Source of the DNA: Clostridiales bacterium
GTDB lineage: Bacteria; Bacillota; Clostridia; Lachnospirales; Lachnospiraceae
DNA: 9,297 nt
Assembly: GCA_019416265.1 (NCBI GenBank)
Contig: DXXQ01000194.1
Span: 1-9,297, forward strand
Direction of reading: 5' to 3'
The translations under genes were made by a program, and so were the position numbers. The notes beneath the pieces were generated by a model. It was not told the DNA's origin. It saw nothing but the letters and a program-made list of their open reading frames with translations, and made no database searches. This document shows, one piece after another, positions 6,859 to 9,297 of the stretch (position 1 is its first letter; each line of letters starts with the position of its first letter).

Positions 6859-6895
6859 TTTTTTATGAAAAAAAGGTGTTTTTTTTCATAAAAAA
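6859..6895. repeat. 16-bp perfect AT-rich inverted repeat upstream of paaK promoter
   Basis: Positions 6859-6874 pair without mismatch with 6880-6895 around a 5-base centre; the core is ATGAAAAAAA facing TTTTTTTCAT. It begins 5 bases upstream of the paaK -35. It could be an activator or repressor site, an UP-like A-tract element, or a second transcription stop behind sigE. It lacks the GC-rich stem of a usual terminator. Which role is right cannot be told from sequence. Confidence 0.55.
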
Positions 6896-6904
6896 GTTAA
6901 AAAA

Positions 6905-6953
6905 TCAGCAAAAACGCGGCTCCCGGAGAAGTCTTTTCCAAAAACCGCGTTTC
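6905..6953 (-). terminator. Rho-independent terminator of spoIIGA-sigE
   Basis: AAACGCGG (6912-6919) pairs with CCGCGTTT (6945-6952). The 25-base interior can fold further (GGAGAA with TTTTCC). On the minus strand the stem is followed by TTTTT and, a few bases on, another run of six T's. It starts five bases after the sigE stop codon, so transcripts should end before paaK. Confidence 0.8.
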
Positions 6954-6957
6954 CACC

Positions 6958-7689
6958 CTATTCATATTTCACAATTTCTTTTTTCAGGCGCTTCATAATT
7001 CTTTTTTCCAGACGGGAAATATAGGACTGGGAGATTCCCAGAAGGTCAGCCACTTCCTTCTGGGTACGCTCTCTTCCTTCGCCCTTTCCCAGTCCGAATC
7101 TCAGCTTGATGATCGTCTGCTCTCTCGGCGTAAGCTTGGAGATTGCCTTTGCCAGAAGACTGATCTCCACCTCTTCCTCCAGCCGCCTGGATATCACATC
7201 CTCATCTGTTCCCAGAATATCCGAAAGAAGAAGCTCGTTTCCATCCCAGTCCACATTCAGAGGCTCGTCAATGGAAACCTCCATTCTTGTCTTGCTGTTT
7301 CTTCGAAGATACATAAGGATCTCATTTTCAATACACCTGGATGCATAGGTGGCAAGCTTGATGTTTTTTCCTGTGTTAAAGGTGTTGATCGCCTTGATCA
7401 GTCCGATGGTTCCTATGGAGATCAGGTCTTCCACTCCCACTCCCGTATTGTCAAATTTCTTTGCAATGTATACCACCAGCCTGAGATTATGCTCGATGAG
7501 CAGGGATTTCGCCTCCTGTTCCTGCTCTGTACCCAGCTTCCCCAGAACGTATGCCTCCCTCTGGGGCTCCAGCGGCGCCGGAAGGACGTCGTTCCCCCCG
7601 ATGTAAAAAATCTCCCGCGGCCTGTTTATCATAAATTTCGAGACCACCTGAAACGGATAATGATTGGCGTATGCAGCTCTCATATTCAT
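6958..7689 (-). CDS. sigE: Sporulation RNA polymerase sigma factor SigE, made as pro-sigma-E
   Basis: Mother-cell sigma factor of early sporulation, made inactive and activated by removal of its N-terminal pro-sequence. The 243 residues align along their length with the B. subtilis protein as I remember it (239 aa). The processing region is kept: REIFYIGG at 25-32, then LPAPL. Core regions include DLISIGTIGLIKA at 88-100 (2.2), ASRCIENEILMYLRR at 116-130 (2.4) and the region 4.2 helix-turn-helix at about 209-235 with SQSYISRLEKR. The first 25 residues differ from B. subtilis but stay basic and hydrophobic, as needed for membrane association. It starts 14 bases after the spoIIGA stop, with GGGGGAG just upstream. 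A second ATG two codons later is a less likely start. No sigG follows, unlike many Bacilli and Clostridia. Confidence 0.97.
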   Translation of the reverse strand: MNMRAAYANHYPFQVVSKFMINRPREIFYIGGNDVLPAPLEPQREAYVLGKLGTEQEQEAKSLLIEHNLRLVVYIAKKFDNTGVGVEDLISIGTIGLIKAINTFNTGKNIKLATYASRCIENEILMYLRRNSKTRMEVSIDEPLNVDWDGNELLLSDILGTDEDVISRRLEEEVEISLLAKAISKLTPREQTIIKLRFGLGKGEGRERTQKEVADLLGISQSYISRLEKRIMKRLKKEIVKYE

Positions 7690-7703
7690 AGCATCTCCCC
7701 CTC

Positions 7704-8546
7704 TTATTGCAGTAATCGGAAATTTAAAAGTACTTCATATTCCTTACCCAAGGCAGAAGGCTTTGCAGGAAGAGCAAGCACAGGCCTGTCTATCTCTACC
7801 ACCTCTGTGGGAGTCTGAATACAAAGCTTCTCTAAAGTAACTGCAAGGGTCACTCCCTCTCCGTCAATGGTCCTGTATGCCAGGAAATGAGGGTGAAGCC
7901 CTGCAATCTCTGTATTTTCAAACTCCCCCGGATTCTCTTTCAGGTGTTTTAATCTCTCCGCCGTATCACGGGGCAGAATTTTTTCCAGAACATCCTGGCT
8001 GATGATGGAAACCGGAGACGTTCCATCCATGAGCAGATTTCCGGAATCATAAAACCCGCAGAACGGCTGTTTTTTTCCCTGATAGGACAATGTGACCGGA
8101 TAAATATTTCTCATGCGGACGCGCAGGGAATCTGCAAGATAGCCAAGGGACAACAATCCCAGGTATACGCAGGCTGCAAACAGGAGGAAGCGTTTACCGG
8201 TCATCTTCCCTCCTGCAGTTACAGCTTCCAGAACTCCTCCGCACAGAAATGCCGCCAGATAAAGGGTCACCATTGCCTTTACCAGAAGGCTTCCTCTTTT
8301 CAATCCGCAGCCCAGCATCACCATCCCAAAAGCGCAGCCGCCATGGAGCAGGATCACTGCCGGAAGGTATGCATCTGCGGGAAGGCAGATCAGGAGGCAG
8401 GAAAACAAGGCTCCCAATGCTGCTGCAAGAAACCCTCTTGTCCGGCTTCTCCTGCAGCCAAAAATCCTTCCCACAAGGCGCAGAAGAATATAATCCATCA
8501 AGAGATTTGTCGCGAACACAACATCTATGTATATTTCGTAATACAT
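7704..8546 (-). CDS. spoIIGA: Sigma-E processing aspartic peptidase SpoIIGA
   Basis: Membrane-embedded protease that cleaves pro-sigma-E at the sporulation septum after a signal from the forespore (SpoIIR in B. subtilis). The 280 residues divide into an N-terminal half with about five membrane segments (roughly 5-28, 38-57, 60-80, 88-112, 118-140) and a cytoplasmic C-terminal protease domain. The catalytic aspartate is D167 in FYDSGN, the expected D-S-G motif; like the family it has one such motif and presumably works as a dimer. The start MYYEIYIDVVF is typical of the family. Upstream on the same strand AGGGGGT stands 4-5 bases before the ATG and lies in one arm of an inverted repeat described separately. 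sigE follows immediately, giving the classic spoIIG operon of protease plus substrate. Confidence 0.95.
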   Translation of the reverse strand: MYYEIYIDVVFATNLLMDYILLRLVGRIFGCRRSRTRGFLAAALGALFSCLLICLPADAYLPAVILLHGGCAFGMVMLGCGLKRGSLLVKAMVTLYLAAFLCGGVLEAVTAGGKMTGKRFLLFAACVYLGLLSLGYLADSLRVRMRNIYPVTLSYQGKKQPFCGFYDSGNLLMDGTSPVSIISQDVLEKILPRDTAERLKHLKENPGEFENTEIAGLHPHFLAYRTIDGEGVTLAVTLEKLCIQTPTEVVEIDRPVLALPAKPSALGKEYEVLLNFRLLQ

Positions 8547-8550
8547 AAAA

Positions 8551-8612
8551 ACCCCCTATGACCTGTCAATCCTTCGCTTTGGTAAGTGAATTCATTATAG
8601 GTGATAGGGGGT
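8551..8612 (-). repeat. Inverted repeat joining spoIIGA promoter spacer and ribosome binding site
   Basis: ACCCCCTATGACC (8551-8563) faces GGTGATAGGGGGT (8600-8612): 12 of 13 positions pair, including 9 uninterrupted pairs. On the minus strand the second arm contains the spoIIGA Shine-Dalgarno AGGGGG. The first arm lies in the -35/-10 spacer, upstream of the predicted transcription start near 8587. Only a transcript entering from upstream would contain both arms. Confidence 0.6.
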
Positions 8613-8626
8613 GCGAATTTTGTCAA
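8594..8626 (-). promoter_or_regulatory. spoIIG promoter with 21-bp spacer
   Basis: The minus strand carries perfect TTGACA (8621-8626) and perfect TATAAT (8594-8599) separated by 21 bp instead of 17. In B. subtilis the Spo0A-activated spoIIG and spoIIE promoters have the same peculiarity, with spacers of 22 and 21 bp, so sigma-A polymerase needs Spo0A~P to use the -35 properly. Transcription would start near 8587, about 40 bases before spoIIGA. Confidence 0.8.
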
Positions 8627-8629
8627 AAT
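8618..8629 (+). promoter_or_regulatory. Spo0A box-like site overlapping the spoIIG -35
   Basis: TTTTGTCAAAAT on the plus strand matches the 0A-box core TGTCGAA at 6 of 7 positions and overlaps the -35 box, where B. subtilis spoIIG also binds Spo0A. The site is partly explained by the TTGACA hexamer itself, so it is weaker evidence than the distal box. Confidence 0.45.
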
Positions 8630-8662
8630 CGGGGATGGGTGTCCCAGAATTTCTCGTAAGCA

Positions 8663-8669
8663 TTCGACA
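8663..8669 (-). promoter_or_regulatory. Spo0A box upstream of the spoIIG promoter
   Basis: TGTCGAA is an exact copy of the Spo0A recognition core, centred about 79 bases upstream of the predicted transcription start. A poorer match (TTACGAG) lies one helical turn closer to the promoter. Distance and promoter type agree with the distal Spo0A site of B. subtilis spoIIG. Confidence 0.65.
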
Positions 8670-8692
8670 TTTCTTTTTTATATTATGTAAAC

Positions 8693-9297
8693 TCAGTTTT
8701 CTTCATTCTTTACATGAAGAGCATTCATCATCCTTTTCAGTTCTTTGAGGGGAAGCTGTCCCGGTGCAGAAGCCTCCCCTACAGTGCCGAAGGTCACACA
8801 GGAACCGAAGTTTTCTCCTGCAATACGGCTTATCATTCCTTCTTCTCCCATGGCCATGGAAATCAGCGGTTTCTCTGTGAAATTCTCCGCCATATCGCTG
8901 GTTGCCTGCATAATGGCCGCCACATCGGCAAATTCTTTTGGCATCACTGCCATTTTCAGGATGTCTGCGCCGGTCCTGTCCATGATCCGAAACCGTTCCA
9001 GCAAAAGCTCCCTGGCATCTGTTTTCTGAAAATCATGAGAAGATCCAATGACCAGGGCATTTTCCTGATGAAGGCTCCGGATCAGCTTCACCTTTTCCTC
9101 CTCGTCTCCGAAGATTTCCACATCAATAAAATCAGCTTTTCCTGTCTTTGCAGCTCCGAGGAGTAAGTTTACATAACTCTCTGTCGAAATCTGTATCTTT
9201 CCGCCTTCCTTTTTGGTGCGAATGGTAAATATCAGGGGGATTTGGCCTAAAATGTCGGAAAGCGCGTTCAAAACTTCCTCTGTTTCTTCTTGGTCTG
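8693..9297 (-). CDS. aroD: 3-dehydroquinate dehydratase, type I (5' end beyond the window)
   Basis: Shikimate-pathway enzyme turning 3-dehydroquinate into 3-dehydroshikimate through a lysine Schiff base. The frame is open to the window edge, so 200 residues are visible and about 55 N-terminal ones are missing; a TTG at 9271 is internal, not the start. In visible-residue numbering: R26 and E30 in TIRTKKEGG, H87 in SSHDF, Schiff-base K114 in ILKMAVMP, R157 in ISRIAGE, S176 and Q180 in SAPGQ. Their spacing equals that of Salmonella R82, E86, H143, K170, R213, S232 and Q236, so it should be active. The E46/R48 pair would lie in the unseen part. No terminator is visible between its stop and the spoIIG promoter, so some read-through into spoIIGA is plausible. 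Confidence 0.93.
   Translation of the reverse strand, partial: DQEETEEVLNALSDILGQIPLIFTIRTKKEGGKIQISTESYVNLLLGAAKTGKADFIDVEIFGDEEEKVKLIRSLHQENALVIGSSHDFQKTDARELLLERFRIMDRTGADILKMAVMPKEFADVAAIMQATSDMAENFTEKPLISMAMGEEGMISRIAGENFGSCVTFGTVGEASAPGQLPLKELKRMMNALHVKNEEN

Noticed and set aside
8564..8569. Second perfect TTGACA (minus strand) close to the spoIIGA start
   Set aside because: No acceptable -10 at normal spacing before the start codon; the upstream pair with Spo0A boxes explains the promoter better.
8636..8646. Small hairpin TGGG-TGT-CCCA downstream of aroD
   Set aside because: A four-pair stem with no T-run is too weak to be called a terminator.
8714..9166. 150-codon plus-strand frame within aroD
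   Set aside because: Antisense to aroD, whose active-site residues and spacing are intact.
1..9297. Mobile element, CRISPR array, defence or toxin-antitoxin system, tRNA or rRNA
   Set aside because: No transposase, integrase, repeat array, target-site duplication or structural RNA signature was seen; all sizeable genes belong to known core families.

Overview
The window looks like core chromosome of an endospore-forming, low-to-mid-GC Firmicute, most probably a gut-type Lachnospiraceae/Clostridia. The reasons are a spoIIGA-sigE sporulation locus, strong AGGAG-type ribosome binding sites, consensus sigma-A promoters, and a PaaK-type aryl-CoA ligase paired with a double-ACT protein. The genus cannot be fixed from the sequence alone. 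I see no transposase, phage gene, tRNA, rRNA or CRISPR array.

Layout. (1) 1-2882, plus strand: trkA-trkH, a two-gene potassium-uptake operon with its -10 box and a palindrome just upstream. (2) 2899-2932: a symmetric hairpin serving as terminator for both converging transcription units. (3) 2931-4866, minus strand: ltaE (threonine aldolase) followed by an overlapping radical SAM gene of the PflX/PflA-like type. (4) 4911-4939: terminator of the next unit. (5) 5008-6774, minus strand: paaK (aryl-acetate CoA ligase) and a tandem-ACT protein, with a good extended -10 promoter and two palindromes upstream. (6) 6905-6953: terminator of sigE. (7) 6958-8546, minus strand: spoIIGA-sigE, encoding the membrane protease and the mother-cell pro-sigma-E it activates. 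Their promoter keeps the unusual spoIIG architecture: consensus -35 and -10 boxes 21 bp apart, with Spo0A boxes. (8) 8693-9297, minus strand: the 3' part of aroD (type I 3-dehydroquinase), running off the window edge.

The genes form separate housekeeping and sporulation modules rather than one new pathway. I found no convincing undescribed system. The most interesting signals are regulatory. One is an inverted repeat that could hide the spoIIGA ribosome binding site only in read-through transcripts from aroD. Another is a 16-bp perfect palindrome just upstream of the paaK promoter. Also of note are the orphan radical SAM enzyme coupled to threonine aldolase, and sigE without sigG next to it.
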